Assembly (NCBI GenBank): GCA_016296065.1
Contig: JAEDKA010000001.1
Span: 186,001 to 250,000, forward strand
From: Kiritimatiellia bacterium
Lineage (GTDB): Bacteria; Verrucomicrobiota; Kiritimatiellia; RFP12; UBA1067
DNA length: 64,000 nucleotides
Direction: 5' to 3'
Position numbers and translations under genes: made by a program. Positions within the stretch are counted from its first letter, which is position 1, and every line of letters begins with the position of its first letter. Below are positions 50,617 through 59,005 of the stretch, in pieces. The notes beneath the pieces were generated by a model. It did not search any database. It was not told where the DNA came from and saw only the letters and a program-made list of their open reading frames with translations.

Positions 50617-52203
50617 ATGAGACCTGTAGTCTTCATCATTCGCGACGGCTGGGGCATCAACCCGCGTCAGGACGGCAATTCAGTGTATGGGGCGAAGACG
50701 CCCGTAATCGACCAGATCCGCGCGCGGTATCCGCACTGCCTTCTGGACTGCTGTGGCGAGGCGGTGGGTCTGCCGGACGGCTACCAGGGTTCCTCCGAAG
50801 TCGGCCACCTCAACATGGGCGCGGGCAGAATCGTCGTCCAGGAGCTCAAGAGAATCGACGACGGCCTCGCTTCGGGCGATCTCTTCAAGAGCCCGAAGTG
50901 GCAGAACCTGATCGCTCAATGGAAGAAGAACAACTCCCAGTTCCACTTCTTCGGACTCCTCCAGGACGAGGGCGTGCATGCCCATCAGGAGCATCTCTTC
51001 AAGCTTATGCGCAGGGCCCGCGCCGAGTTCCCCGAGGGGAAGATCGTCGTGCATCCGTTCCTCGACGGACGCGACACGCCGCCGCGCTCGACGCTTGAGT
51101 ACATCGCCCGCCTGAAGCAGGAGCTCGCCTCCGTAGGCAACGCAACGATTGGCACGGCTATGGGCCGCTACTACGGCATGGACCGCGCGAAGAAGTACGA
51201 GCTTACCGACACGGCGTTTGAATGCATCGTCAACTGCAAGGGCAACCGCGCGGCGACGATCGAGGAGGCCGTCAAGAAGGAGTACGAGACTGGCAAGACC
51301 CCCGACAACACTCCGATGACCGACGAGTACATTCCGTGCTACGTGATCGGCGACTACGCCGGCATGAAGGACGGCGACGTCGTGATGCACACCAACTACC
51401 GCCAGGACCGCGCAATCCAGCTCACCCAGGCGTTCGTCTGCGACGACTATCCGGGCAAGCGCTCTCGCCGTCCGCAGGTCACCTACCTCGGCTTCTCGCG
51501 CTACTGGGACGAGTTCGAGGACTATCTGCTCGGCGCAGGCGGGGCTGGCGGCAGCATGGACAACCTCCTCGGCGAGGTCATATCCAAGGCGGGCCTCAGG
51601 CAGCTTCGCATCGCGGAGACCCAGAAGTTCCGCCACGTGACGAGCTTCTTCAACGGCAAGTCCACGACGCCTTCCGAGGGCGAGGAGCAGGTCGACATCC
51701 CGAGCCGTTTCGACCCCGCGACGTTCGCCTCGCATCCCGAGATGGACGCCTACACGGTGACGGACGCGCTCCTCAAGCGCCTCGAGAACAATCCGTACGG
51801 ATTCATCGCCGTCAACTACGCGAACTGCGACATGGTCGGCCACACGGGTGACCAGGCCGCCGCGACTAAGGCCGTCGAGGTGACCGACGAGTGCATCGGC
51901 AAGCTCCTCCCGCGCCTTCTCGAGCTCGACGCCCACGTCCTCATCTTCGCCGACCACGGCAACGCCGAGCAGATGGTCGACTACAAGTCCGGCCTCACGA
52001 AGACGTCCCACACGCTCAACCTCGTCGAGTGCTTCTACGTCGCTAACGACGCGGCAGGAGTGAGGCTCACGCCCCTCGCGAAGCTCTCCGCCGTCGCGCC
52101 GACCGCGCTGCAGATGCTCGGCATCCCCGTGCCGCCGGAAATGACGACTCCGTCTCTCCTCGCGGGCAAGGAGCCCTGGTCGAAGACGGCGCTCAACGTC
52201 TGA
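50617..52203 (+). CDS. gpmI: 2,3-bisphosphoglycerate-independent phosphoglycerate mutase
   Basis: The 528-residue enzyme has FIIRDGWGINP (first metal Asp), GSSEVGHLNMGAGR with the phospho-serine, DGRDTPP, YRQDR and the late metal cluster FADHGNAEQM. It interconverts 3- and 2-phosphoglycerate. It has its own promoter and is followed after seven bases by gmd, so a glycolytic gene and GDP-sugar synthesis share a transcript. Confidence 0.95.
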   Translation: MRPVVFIIRDGWGINPRQDGNSVYGAKTPVIDQIRARYPHCLLDCCGEAVGLPDGYQGSSEVGHLNMGAGRIVVQELKRIDDGLASGDLFKSPKWQNLIAQWKKNNSQFHFFGLLQDEGVHAHQEHLFKLMRRARAEFPEGKIVVHPFLDGRDTPPRSTLEYIARLKQELASVGNATIGTAMGRYYGMDRAKKYELTDTAFECIVNCKGNRAATIEEAVKKEYETGKTPDNTPMTDEYIPCYVIGDYAGMKDGDVVMHTNYRQDRAIQLTQAFVCDDYPGKRSRRPQVTYLGFSRYWDEFEDYLLGAGGAGGSMDNLLGEVISKAGLRQLRIAETQKFRHVTSFFNGKSTTPSEGEEQVDIPSRFDPATFASHPEMDAYTVTDALLKRLENNPYGFIAVNYANCDMVGHTGDQAAATKAVEVTDECIGKLLPRLLELDAHVLIFADHGNAEQMVDYKSGLTKTSHTLNLVECFYVANDAAGVRLTPLAKLSAVAPTALQMLGIPVPPEMTTPSLLAGKEPWSKTALNV

Positions 52204-52210
52204 CGACGAT

Positions 52211-53218
52211 ATGAAAAAGGCACTTATCACCGGAATCACCGGTCAGGACGGAAGCTACCTCGCGGAGCTTCTGCTGTCGAAGGGGTACGAGGTACACGGC
52301 GTAATCCGCCGTGCCTCGACTTTCAACACTGAGCGCATCGACCATCTGTATCAGGATCCGCACATCAACGGCGTGCGGCTCTTCCTGCACTACGGCGACC
52401 TCGCGGACAGCGCGAACCTCGTGAAGCTCGTCTACGAGATCCAGCCCGACGAGGTGTACAACCTCGCCGCGCAGAGCCACGTGCGCGTCTCGTTCGACTC
52501 GCCCGAGTTCACCGGAGACGTCGACGCGCTCGGCACAATGAGGCTCCTCGAGGCGATTCACCTCACCGGACGCGACAAGCTCACGAAGTTCTACCAGGCC
52601 TCCACCTCCGAGCTGTTCGGACTCGTCCAGGAGGTTCCGCAGAAGGAGACGACTCCGTTCTATCCGCGCTCGCCCTACGCCGTCGCGAAGCTCTACGCCT
52701 ACTGGGCCGTCAGGAACTACCGCGAGGCGTACGGAATCTTCGCGTCCAACGGAATCCTCTTCAACCACGAGTCGCCGCGCCGCGGCGAGACGTTCGTCAC
52801 GCGCAAGATCACGCGCGCCGTCGGACGCATCAAGATGGGGCTGCAGGACAAGCTCTACATGGGCAACATCAACTCCCTGCGCGACTGGGGCTTCGCCGGC
52901 GACTATGTCGAAGGCATGTGGAAGATCCTCCAGCACGACAAGCCCGACGAGTTCGTCCTCGCGACCGGCGAGATGCACTCCGTCAAGGAGTTCCTCGAAG
53001 CCGCGTTCTCTCGCGTCGGGCTCGACTGGGAGAAGTACGTCGAATGCGACAAGCGCTATCTCCGTCCGACGGAAGTCGACCAGCTCCTCGGCGACGCCTC
53101 GAAGGCGAAGCGCGAGCTCGGCTGGGAGCCGAAGGTGAAGTTCCGCGAGCTCGTCGACATGATGGTCGACGCCGATCTCGAACTCGCGCGCAAGGAGCGC
53201 GTTCTGAAGGGTTCGTAG
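52211..53218 (+). CDS. gmd: GDP-mannose 4,6-dehydratase
   Basis: The 335-residue short-chain dehydrogenase has the NADP loop GITGQDGSYLAELL, the RRAS segment, NLAAQSHV, STSELFG, and the catalytic YAVAK. NHESPRRGETFVTRKI is typical of Gmd. It makes GDP-4-keto-6-deoxymannose, the substrate of fcl at 60265, for GDP-L-fucose. It is somewhat shorter than E. coli Gmd (373), mainly at the C-terminus. It ends before a REP-like palindrome and a strong terminator. Confidence 0.95.
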   Translation: MKKALITGITGQDGSYLAELLLSKGYEVHGVIRRASTFNTERIDHLYQDPHINGVRLFLHYGDLADSANLVKLVYEIQPDEVYNLAAQSHVRVSFDSPEFTGDVDALGTMRLLEAIHLTGRDKLTKFYQASTSELFGLVQEVPQKETTPFYPRSPYAVAKLYAYWAVRNYREAYGIFASNGILFNHESPRRGETFVTRKITRAVGRIKMGLQDKLYMGNINSLRDWGFAGDYVEGMWKILQHDKPDEFVLATGEMHSVKEFLEAAFSRVGLDWEKYVECDKRYLRPTEVDQLLGDASKAKRELGWEPKVKFRELVDMMVDADLELARKERVLKGS

Positions 53219-53230
53219 CCGCACATGGCA

Positions 53231-53258
53231 ACGGTAGGGTCACGCGCCCAGCGTGACC
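53231..53258. repeat. REP-like palindrome (copy 1)
   Basis: ACGGTAGGG followed by GGTCACGC / GCGTGACC arms (53238-53245 and 53251-53258) with a five-base loop. The word ACGGTAGGG next to a GC-rich palindrome recurs at 53634-53669. Confidence 0.6.
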
Positions 53259-53267
53259 GCTTCCACG

Positions 53268-53299
53268 AAAACTCCTGCCCCATTTCGGGCGGGAGTTTT
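53268..53299. terminator. strong bidirectional terminator after gmd
   Basis: AAAACTCCTGCCC (53268-53280) and GGGCGGGAGTTTT (53287-53299) pair over 13 positions with one wobble and a six-base loop. Confidence 0.9.
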
Positions 53300-53307
53300 G
53301 CTATAAT
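53299..53307 (+). promoter_or_regulatory. orphan extended -10 promoter
   Basis: TGCTATAAT at the end of the gmd terminator. No protein-coding gene starts within 390 bases downstream, so it would drive the structured region at 53314-53520. Confidence 0.55.
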
Positions 53308-53313
53308 ATTGTC

Positions 53314-53520
53314 GTCCTCTCGTGGCGGGTGCTGCGCGGGGAACAGCCGAAGCGGGGGAGAAATCCCGATAAGGCGATAAGATTTTTTGCGCTGACACGC
53401 AAACGACGTTCAAGCGAAACTTGGCGGTTTCAATCGTACGCAACGTACGAGATGTACGAACGGAGTTTGACGAGGTCACGCTAACGGTTTATAGCCGTTT
53501 GCGTGTCCTTGTCGTCTCTT
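53314..53520 (+). ncRNA. candidate structured non-coding RNA
   Basis: Downstream of the orphan promoter are GACACGCAAACG (53394-53405) and its perfect reverse complement (53496-53507), enclosing further hairpins: GAAAC/GTTTC (about 53416-53431), a CGTACG pair (about 53435-53449) and AACGG/CCGTT (about 53483-53499). Before this are a GGG-GAGAAAT-CCC hairpin and a CGATAAG repeat. No known RNA family is recognised and no convincing protein frame covers it. The stretch 53219-53704 otherwise holds only the palindromes and terminator listed here. Confidence 0.4.
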
Positions 53521-53633
53521 TCGTACATAGGCACGCCAAGGCCTCCAGAAGTAGAGAGAACGACGAGGCACGCATTTTTGTTTGTATTTTCCTCTCTCTC
53601 TCAAGTCCATCGCGTCGAAGCGCATCATGCGTA

Positions 53634-53669
53634 GCGACGGCGCCTCGCCGTCGCGCGTCAACGGTAGGG
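53634..53669. repeat. REP-like palindrome (copy 2)
   Basis: GCGACGGCG (53634-53642) and CGCCGTCGC (53646-53654) are perfect arms with a three-base loop, followed by ACGGTAGGG (53661-53669), the same word as in copy 1. Confidence 0.6.
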
Positions 53670-53704
53670 CGGGCGCGCCGCGCACGCCGCAGAGAGGACG
53701 GCTG

Positions 53705-54009
53705 ATGACGACATTCATCGACTTGCTGGATAGGTACCGCGCCACTTCGCTTTCGGAAGCGGAGAAGGGCACGAACTCGAGGATCGTTCGCGCATCGTCT
53801 ACAACGACCGCGTGACGATCCGCGGCATACCGCTTTCCGCCTACGGCTACGTCGTCAACGGCAAGAGCGCGATCGAGTGGGTGATGGAGCGATACCAGGT
53901 CACGACCAACAAGGATTCCGGCATCGTCAACGATCCGAACAAGTGGCTTGCCGAATGCGGCGACGAGCGCTACATGGGCGCGGCAGATGTGCCGCGCGAA
54001 ATGGTATAA
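53705..54009 (+). pseudogene. collapsed remnant of a type ISP restriction-modification / helicase gene
   Basis: An ATG at 53705 opens a frame reading MTTFIDLLDRYRATSLSEAE, which is like the extreme N-terminus of large helicase-methylase (type ISP) enzymes. It then goes out of frame near 53770-53790. In another frame, bases 53791-53970 read RIVYNDRVTIRGIP and AYGYVVNGKSAIEWVMERYQ, then NDPNKW, a C-terminal signature of the same enzymes. The roughly 1000 or more residues between are missing and the true C-terminal end is cut too. The gene is therefore dead, the result of a large internal deletion. Family assignment rests on memory of these motifs. Confidence 0.65.
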
Positions 54010-54010
54010 T
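54002..54010 (+). promoter_or_regulatory. extended -10 promoter of the EF-hand gene
   Basis: TGGTATAAT; ATG at 54024 lies 13 bases downstream, so the leader is only a few bases long. A GTG at 54015 is closer still and cannot be excluded as start. Confidence 0.65.
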
Positions 54011-54023
54011 ATAGGTGAAGCAG

Positions 54024-54605
54024 ATGAAACAATTGGTGACAGTTCTGTGTATGGCATATGCAGCGGCGACGTTGGCGTCGGCGCGGATCGAGGTGTCTGC
54101 GCTCCCGGCGAGCGAGTACGCCGACACGGAGGTGTCGACGAACGTCGCGTTCAGGACGAGCAGGAGAGGCGTGAAGGCGCTTGACGTCAGGATCGAGTAC
54201 ACAGGATCGGAGTCTAACTGCGTCGAGATGGCGTTCGGGCGCGACACTGACGGGAACGGCGACCTCTCGGCGGAGGAGACGCGCCTTCTCCTCGGATGGC
54301 GCGGCGGCCGCCGCTTCGTCGAGGACGTTGCGTCCGACGATCGCGTGTACGAGGACGCGGAGCCTGCATCGGGGCGGCGCTTCCTCGCGCTGTCAGTCAC
54401 GACCGATGGCGACCTTGTTCCCCGCACGGCGGCTTTTACGTGCGAGTCGGGCCCGTGCTTCGCCTCGTTCGCGGCACATCCGCCGCGCTTCCTCTGCGAC
54501 TCGTCGTGGAACCTCGTCAAGGTCGTCCGGCGCGGCGCATTTGCCGCGGACGAGTGGTGCGAGGTCGAGAACTCGGGGCCGAAGTTCGAGCTACGGGTGA
54601 GGTGA
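54024..54605 (+). CDS. secreted protein with one EF-hand-like calcium loop
   Basis: This 193-residue protein has a signal peptide (1-20, ending LASA) and a beta-rich body. DTDGNGDLSAEE (residues 74-85) is a textbook EF-hand/dockerin-type loop with ligands at positions 1, 3, 5, 7 and 12. Four Cys in the last part could form disulfides. No family recognised. It is five bases upstream of the giant hydrolase gene, which also has calcium-loop repeats, so the two are probably co-expressed and may work together at the surface. Confidence 0.65.
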   Translation: MKQLVTVLCMAYAAATLASARIEVSALPASEYADTEVSTNVAFRTSRRGVKALDVRIEYTGSESNCVEMAFGRDTDGNGDLSAEETRLLLGWRGGRRFVEDVASDDRVYEDAEPASGRRFLALSVTTDGDLVPRTAAFTCESGPCFASFAAHPPRFLCDSSWNLVKVVRRGAFAADEWCEVENSGPKFELRVR

Positions 54606-54610
54606 CGGCA

Positions 54611-57600
54611 ATGATGGTCAAGTGCTTTACAGCTCTGATGCTCGCCGGATTCGCCGCAAGCGCGGTTCTTTTCCTCTGCGTCCTCTGCCGCGACGCGGGC
54701 GTTCGTCCGCTTCGTGCGGCGGCAAGATTTGCGCGAAGCCGGGGCGTCCTCGGATGCCTGCTCATACTGCCGCTCTGCGTCACGCTGTTTGTGAATGCGG
54801 TCGTGAAGCCGCCGACGAACGGAGTCAACGGCGTGTCAGGTCCGATGCGCGTGCGGCGGACGGGCGGCGTCCGGACGCCGACGGCGGACGAATATGCCGC
54901 GGGCTTCGCGCTTGTTCATGCAGGAACGGGCGAGGTGTTCGACTTCTCCCCTACGCCGAACGCCGAGGTATGCGAGGAATGGCGCAGGTTCGGGGCTGCA
55001 GACGACAGACAGCGGATCAGCCTTGTTGACGACGCATACGACGGCTATGCGGGCTTTCCGTTCGGGACGAACATGATACGGAAACTGACCGTGTTCTCCG
55101 ACGGAGAGGCATGCGTTGCCACGACTAATGCGTCGACGACGATATCTCCGCTAAAATGCGTTTCGGGCATTCTCCCTGCGTCGCACTGGGGCTTGATTGG
55201 CGGAGAGGCTTCGCAGTTCTGGTCGTGCCTTACGCCGTCCAACTCGTTTGTGATGACGTGGCAGAATGTCGCTTTCGGCCGAAATCCAGGTTGCCTCGTC
55301 AGCTTCCAGTCGGAGCTGTACGAAAACGGAGACATGGAGTTCCGCTATGACCTGTCGGCTCTTGGCGACGGGACGGTTTCCAATGTCGTCGTCGGGGCAA
55401 TGAATGGAGGCGCTGGAACAACCTTTGGCGAACCTCCGGCGGGAACGACTTCGCTGCGCTTTGCGCGTCTCGACCCGACGCGCGCCGAAGATCCAGACCC
55501 CGACGGCGACGGAATCACGACGGCCGACGAGCTTTTCACATACGGGACAAACCCGTACGAACCAGACAGCGACCACGACGGACTGGGCGACTATGCGGAA
55601 ATCAACGAGACGAACACCGATCCGAACGACGCGTACTCCGCAGACGGAATTTACAATGACGGACTCGCCGCCGCGCTCGGCGGGCTCGATCCGCTGTCCT
55701 GTCCCGACGGCTCTACGAACTCCGTGCTGGAGCATGTGTTCTACTCCGGCACGACGAACGGTGCCTTCGCGTATCCTGTATCCACGGATGAAATCGGGGT
55801 CCTGAAGATAACGGTCTCTGGAAGCGGGAGCGGAAGACTTCTCGTTGGCGATGATGTCGTGCCGCTTGTTGGTTTTGAGACGAACACATTGCTTCTTGCT
55901 GTCGGAAAAGGCGTGCGCAAGGACTTGCGGTGGGATGTTCCCGATGGCCTCGATGTCGCGCTTGGTTCAGACGATTTGCTTATCGGCGAACTCCCGACGC
56001 ACCTTCGGTGGAAGGGATGGATCGCGTTTCCTCACACCGACGCGGAGATTCCGTGCATTCATGACTTAAGCGCAAAGAGGAAAACCGTCTCGCTCGTCCA
56101 CGGCGAGGAGTTCCCTGGGCTGACTGCTGAATGGTCGTGCGAGTCCGAGGATGTCGACATCGGGAATCGACCGCCCGTTTCGGCGGAGATCACCGGAAAC
56201 TTCTCGACGCGCGAGTCGCGTTCGGTTTCCTATACGGTAGACCATCCGAAGCGGCTCACGCCGTCGCCCCTTGTGGTTTCGCAGACCCTTCGCTTCTGTC
56301 CGCATCTTTCCGCGGCAGCCGAGGATGAAGTCGATGCTGTTAACGGGGAATGCGAGCCTTATTCGTGGGGCGACGATCCGACTGACAGCGAGGACGCGAC
56401 GAGCGAGGAGGATGCGGCGGGCGAGTACGCGAGGATCGCCGCGCTTCCGTCGGCGGGCGGTGTTCTCCAGCTCCACGGCACGATCGGACGCACGGACTTG
56501 GTTTCGCTCGCCGCGCCGGAGGGCGACCCGGTGCGGTGCTGCGAATGCCCAGACCACTGGCGGAGCAACTACGTCGCGCTGGCGTGGCGGTCGTGGAGGC
56601 TTGCCGTCGACGACATGGCCGGGGAGGAGTTCTCGACATCCCGCGAGGACGTGCAGGTGTCGGCGCGCGGGACGAGCCCGAGCAGGGAGCCTGACGGCGA
56701 CGGAGTTCTTTTCGTCACAAACGGTGCGCCGTATATCGCGAAGACGTACACCGTCCTCGGGGTAGGAATCGAAAGCCCGACGGGAGTCCCGCTTGTCGAC
56801 TACAATGCACTTAGTCCGTCGTTTGGCTTCCCCGTCACCGTCTGCACCAATCTTGAACGCGCGGCGCGCCTTTTGTTCCGCACGGATGTGCTCCTTTCAA
56901 ACGGCGTATTCCGCATCGCCGTAGAGGACGCGACGGCTCCGTTCCAGCTCTGGGCGGAAGGATGGGCGGAGTGGGACGAGTTCGCTGGGGCGGAAGTCTG
57001 GCACCCGCCTATGCTTCTGCTCGACAGTGAGGATGTGAGTGAACGGCACTTCACGACGCGGCAGTGGCGCGGGCTCGTCGGCGAACGAGGGGCCGGGCGG
57101 TCGCTGCCGTTTATGGTCCTCGCGTCCGCAACTGGGCGCTGCGACGTTGTTGTTTCCTATGTTTTCGACGACGACGGCTCGGCGATACAGTCTGCGGCCC
57201 GCCAGCGTGTCACGTCGGTGAATCCGCCGTTGCTCCCTGACTACGACCGCGACGGACGCATAGACATGGCGGATATTGATGCGTATCTCGATGGTTGCGC
57301 GTTCCAGTACTGGACGAACGAGGACACGACGAAGGGCGACTATCTTGGGCAAGTTTCTGACGATATGCCTAATGCCGCCGATCTTCTTGTGAACGGACGA
57401 CTCGATCTTGTGAACTTGTTCCCTCTGAGAATTGACCTGAAACCGCTCATCGACGCATGGGGGAGGCGGGCGACGTTTGTACTTTGGGAACCGGGTGATT
57501 CCCTCCATTTCTGCGGAACGGACATGAATGTAGATGATGTATGGGAGCATCAGACGAATGAAGTGTATGCCACGACCGGAGAGAACATCGCCGCCGCAAC

Positions 57601-59005
57601 GCTGAGGTCGATAAGTGTGGATGGCGCTGAGATTGTTCCTGAAGACTATCTGGGCAACGGCAACGTGCCGGGAATACTGGCATTCGAGGCGGCGAATCCC
57701 GTGTATGAATACAATTCTCCCATGCTTCTAGTCCTTGTGGACGGGATCGCGATGTACAGCTTCCGACTGCCTCTGTCGATATCGCCGGTAAAGGAGATGT
57801 ACGGATGGATCAACAGTCGGCATCTCTCTGACGAAAACGAGGCAAGAACTACTGTGCTTAACAGGACGTGGGGAGAGGAGAACGTCAAGTCGCTTCTGTT
57901 TCTGCACGGAGCAAACGTATCAGAGGCTGCTGCCGAGAAATGGGGCGACGCGCTCTTCAAGCGGCTGTGGCTGTCAGGGGCGCACGTCAATTTCTACAAC
58001 GTCGACTGGAGAAGCGACATCGGCACCCCTGCGAACTACCAGCAGAACGCGTCCAACGCTTTCGAAGTGGCGAGTCGACTCTTCTCCGTGATAACGAACG
58101 CCATACCGGGGGAGAAGGTCGTCATGGCGCACTCGCTTGGCAACATGATTGTTTCGTCGATGATTCAGGACCACGGCCTTCAGGTATCGAAGTATCTTAT
58201 GTGCGATTCGGCGGTCCCGTCAGAAGCCTACTATGCTGCAGACGACGAGTCGATACGGGTTCCGCAGCTCGTGCATCCCCAATGGGAGGAGTATCCGACG
58301 AACTCGTGGGCGTCCAACTGGCACAAACTGTTCGCAGGCGATCAGTCCGACGACAGGCGCAAACTTGGCTGGCCGGGGCGCTTTTTGAACGTGCCCGGTG
58401 TCGCGGTCAACTTCTACTCGACGGGTGACGAAGTCCTTGAGCTTTCCGACGACAACGACATCCATGTGTGGACAGGGGTCACTTCCGGTTTTGTGCAGTA
58501 TTCGTGGCACCACCAGGAGCTTTGGAAAGGACGGGGTGCCGCAAATGCGCTGGGCGGCACTACTTGGTCTGGCTGGAACATAGAGGAGGACTTGCTTGGC
58601 GTCAACAAGATATCCGTGTCGGAGGCGCTGCGGATGTCGCCAGAAGACTTCAAGACAAATACCGTGTTCTACTGCTACCCCACAAGCATGAATTCGACGA
58701 ACATCAGCTTGCTTGTCCGCGCGGCACACCTCACGCAGGGGATTCCCGCGTTGGCAAGACCGACTGGAGGATGTGATTTGTATAATGTGCTGGAATGGCG
58801 GGATTACTTCAATATGAACATGCCTGCAGAAAGACAGGTTGGCAACGATGGACAGACTATTACCCAAGGCATACAACGACCAAATGGTTGGCCTACTCGA
58901 TCCAAATGGAATGACCGTTGGCTTCATTCTGACATGAAGGACGTGGCATATTTCTACAATTTTAAGTTCTATGAAAAGTTAGTAGAGAAAGGAGAATTGC
59001 AATGA
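54611..59005 (+). CDS. giant envelope protein with C-terminal alpha/beta-hydrolase domain
   Basis: The ATG at 54611 with GAGGTG (54599-54604) gives 1464 residues. Two hydrophobic segments (about 2-25 and 46-64) anchor the N-terminus. Residues about 293-330 have thrombospondin-3-like calcium repeats (DPDGDGITTADE, DSDHDGLGD), about 877-895 a dockerin-like loop (DYDRDGRIDMADIDAYL). The C-terminal part (about 1090-1300) is an alpha/beta-hydrolase: LLFLHGANVSE, then AHSLGN with the predicted nucleophile Ser1175. The last 75 residues (from about base 58770) are of much lower GC, continuous with the next gene. Lipase or esterase activity at the envelope is inferred. Confidence 0.7.
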   Translation: MMVKCFTALMLAGFAASAVLFLCVLCRDAGVRPLRAAARFARSRGVLGCLLILPLCVTLFVNAVVKPPTNGVNGVSGPMRVRRTGGVRTPTADEYAAGFALVHAGTGEVFDFSPTPNAEVCEEWRRFGAADDRQRISLVDDAYDGYAGFPFGTNMIRKLTVFSDGEACVATTNASTTISPLKCVSGILPASHWGLIGGEASQFWSCLTPSNSFVMTWQNVAFGRNPGCLVSFQSELYENGDMEFRYDLSALGDGTVSNVVVGAMNGGAGTTFGEPPAGTTSLRFARLDPTRAEDPDPDGDGITTADELFTYGTNPYEPDSDHDGLGDYAEINETNTDPNDAYSADGIYNDGLAAALGGLDPLSCPDGSTNSVLEHVFYSGTTNGAFAYPVSTDEIGVLKITVSGSGSGRLLVGDDVVPLVGFETNTLLLAVGKGVRKDLRWDVPDGLDVALGSDDLLIGELPTHLRWKGWIAFPHTDAEIPCIHDLSAKRKTVSLVHGEEFPGLTAEWSCESEDVDIGNRPPVSAEITGNFSTRESRSVSYTVDHPKRLTPSPLVVSQTLRFCPHLSAAAEDEVDAVNGECEPYSWGDDPTDSEDATSEEDAAGEYARIAALPSAGGVLQLHGTIGRTDLVSLAAPEGDPVRCCECPDHWRSNYVALAWRSWRLAVDDMAGEEFSTSREDVQVSARGTSPSREPDGDGVLFVTNGAPYIAKTYTVLGVGIESPTGVPLVDYNALSPSFGFPVTVCTNLERAARLLFRTDVLLSNGVFRIAVEDATAPFQLWAEGWAEWDEFAGAEVWHPPMLLLDSEDVSERHFTTRQWRGLVGERGAGRSLPFMVLASATGRCDVVVSYVFDDDGSAIQSAARQRVTSVNPPLLPDYDRDGRIDMADIDAYLDGCAFQYWTNEDTTKGDYLGQVSDDMPNAADLLVNGRLDLVNLFPLRIDLKPLIDAWGRRATFVLWEPGDSLHFCGTDMNVDDVWEHQTNEVYATTGENIAAATLRSISVDGAEIVPEDYLGNGNVPGILAFEAANPVYEYNSPMLLVLVDGIAMYSFRLPLSISPVKEMYGWINSRHLSDENEARTTVLNRTWGEENVKSLLFLHGANVSEAAAEKWGDALFKRLWLSGAHVNFYNVDWRSDIGTPANYQQNASNAFEVASRLFSVITNAIPGEKVVMAHSLGNMIVSSMIQDHGLQVSKYLMCDSAVPSEAYYAADDESIRVPQLVHPQWEEYPTNSWASNWHKLFAGDQSDDRRKLGWPGRFLNVPGVAVNFYSTGDEVLELSDDNDIHVWTGVTSGFVQYSWHHQELWKGRGAANALGGTTWSGWNIEEDLLGVNKISVSEALRMSPEDFKTNTVFYCYPTSMNSTNISLLVRAAHLTQGIPALARPTGGCDLYNVLEWRDYFNMNMPAERQVGNDGQTITQGIQRPNGWPTRSKWNDRWLHSDMKDVAYFYNFKFYEKLVEKGELQ

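Noticed and set aside
53287..53302. Second sigma-54 site upstream of the orphan promoter (GG-N10-GC present)
   Set aside because: Only the dinucleotides and TTGC match; the TGGCACG block is poor and overlaps the gmd terminator arm.
53391..53470. Possible tmRNA because of GCAAACGAC, a word found in tmRNA tags
   Set aside because: The frame that follows does not end in an ALAA-like tag, and there is no tRNA-like 3' end or tmRNA 5' sequence.
53394..53507. Retron msr-msd element suggested by the long inverted repeat
   Set aside because: No reverse transcriptase gene is nearby; kept only as a generic structured RNA candidate.
53421..53705. 95-codon open frame in the structured region
   Set aside because: It starts with TTG, has no ribosome-binding site and low-complexity Arg/Ser-rich content; it is better explained by palindromes and repeats.
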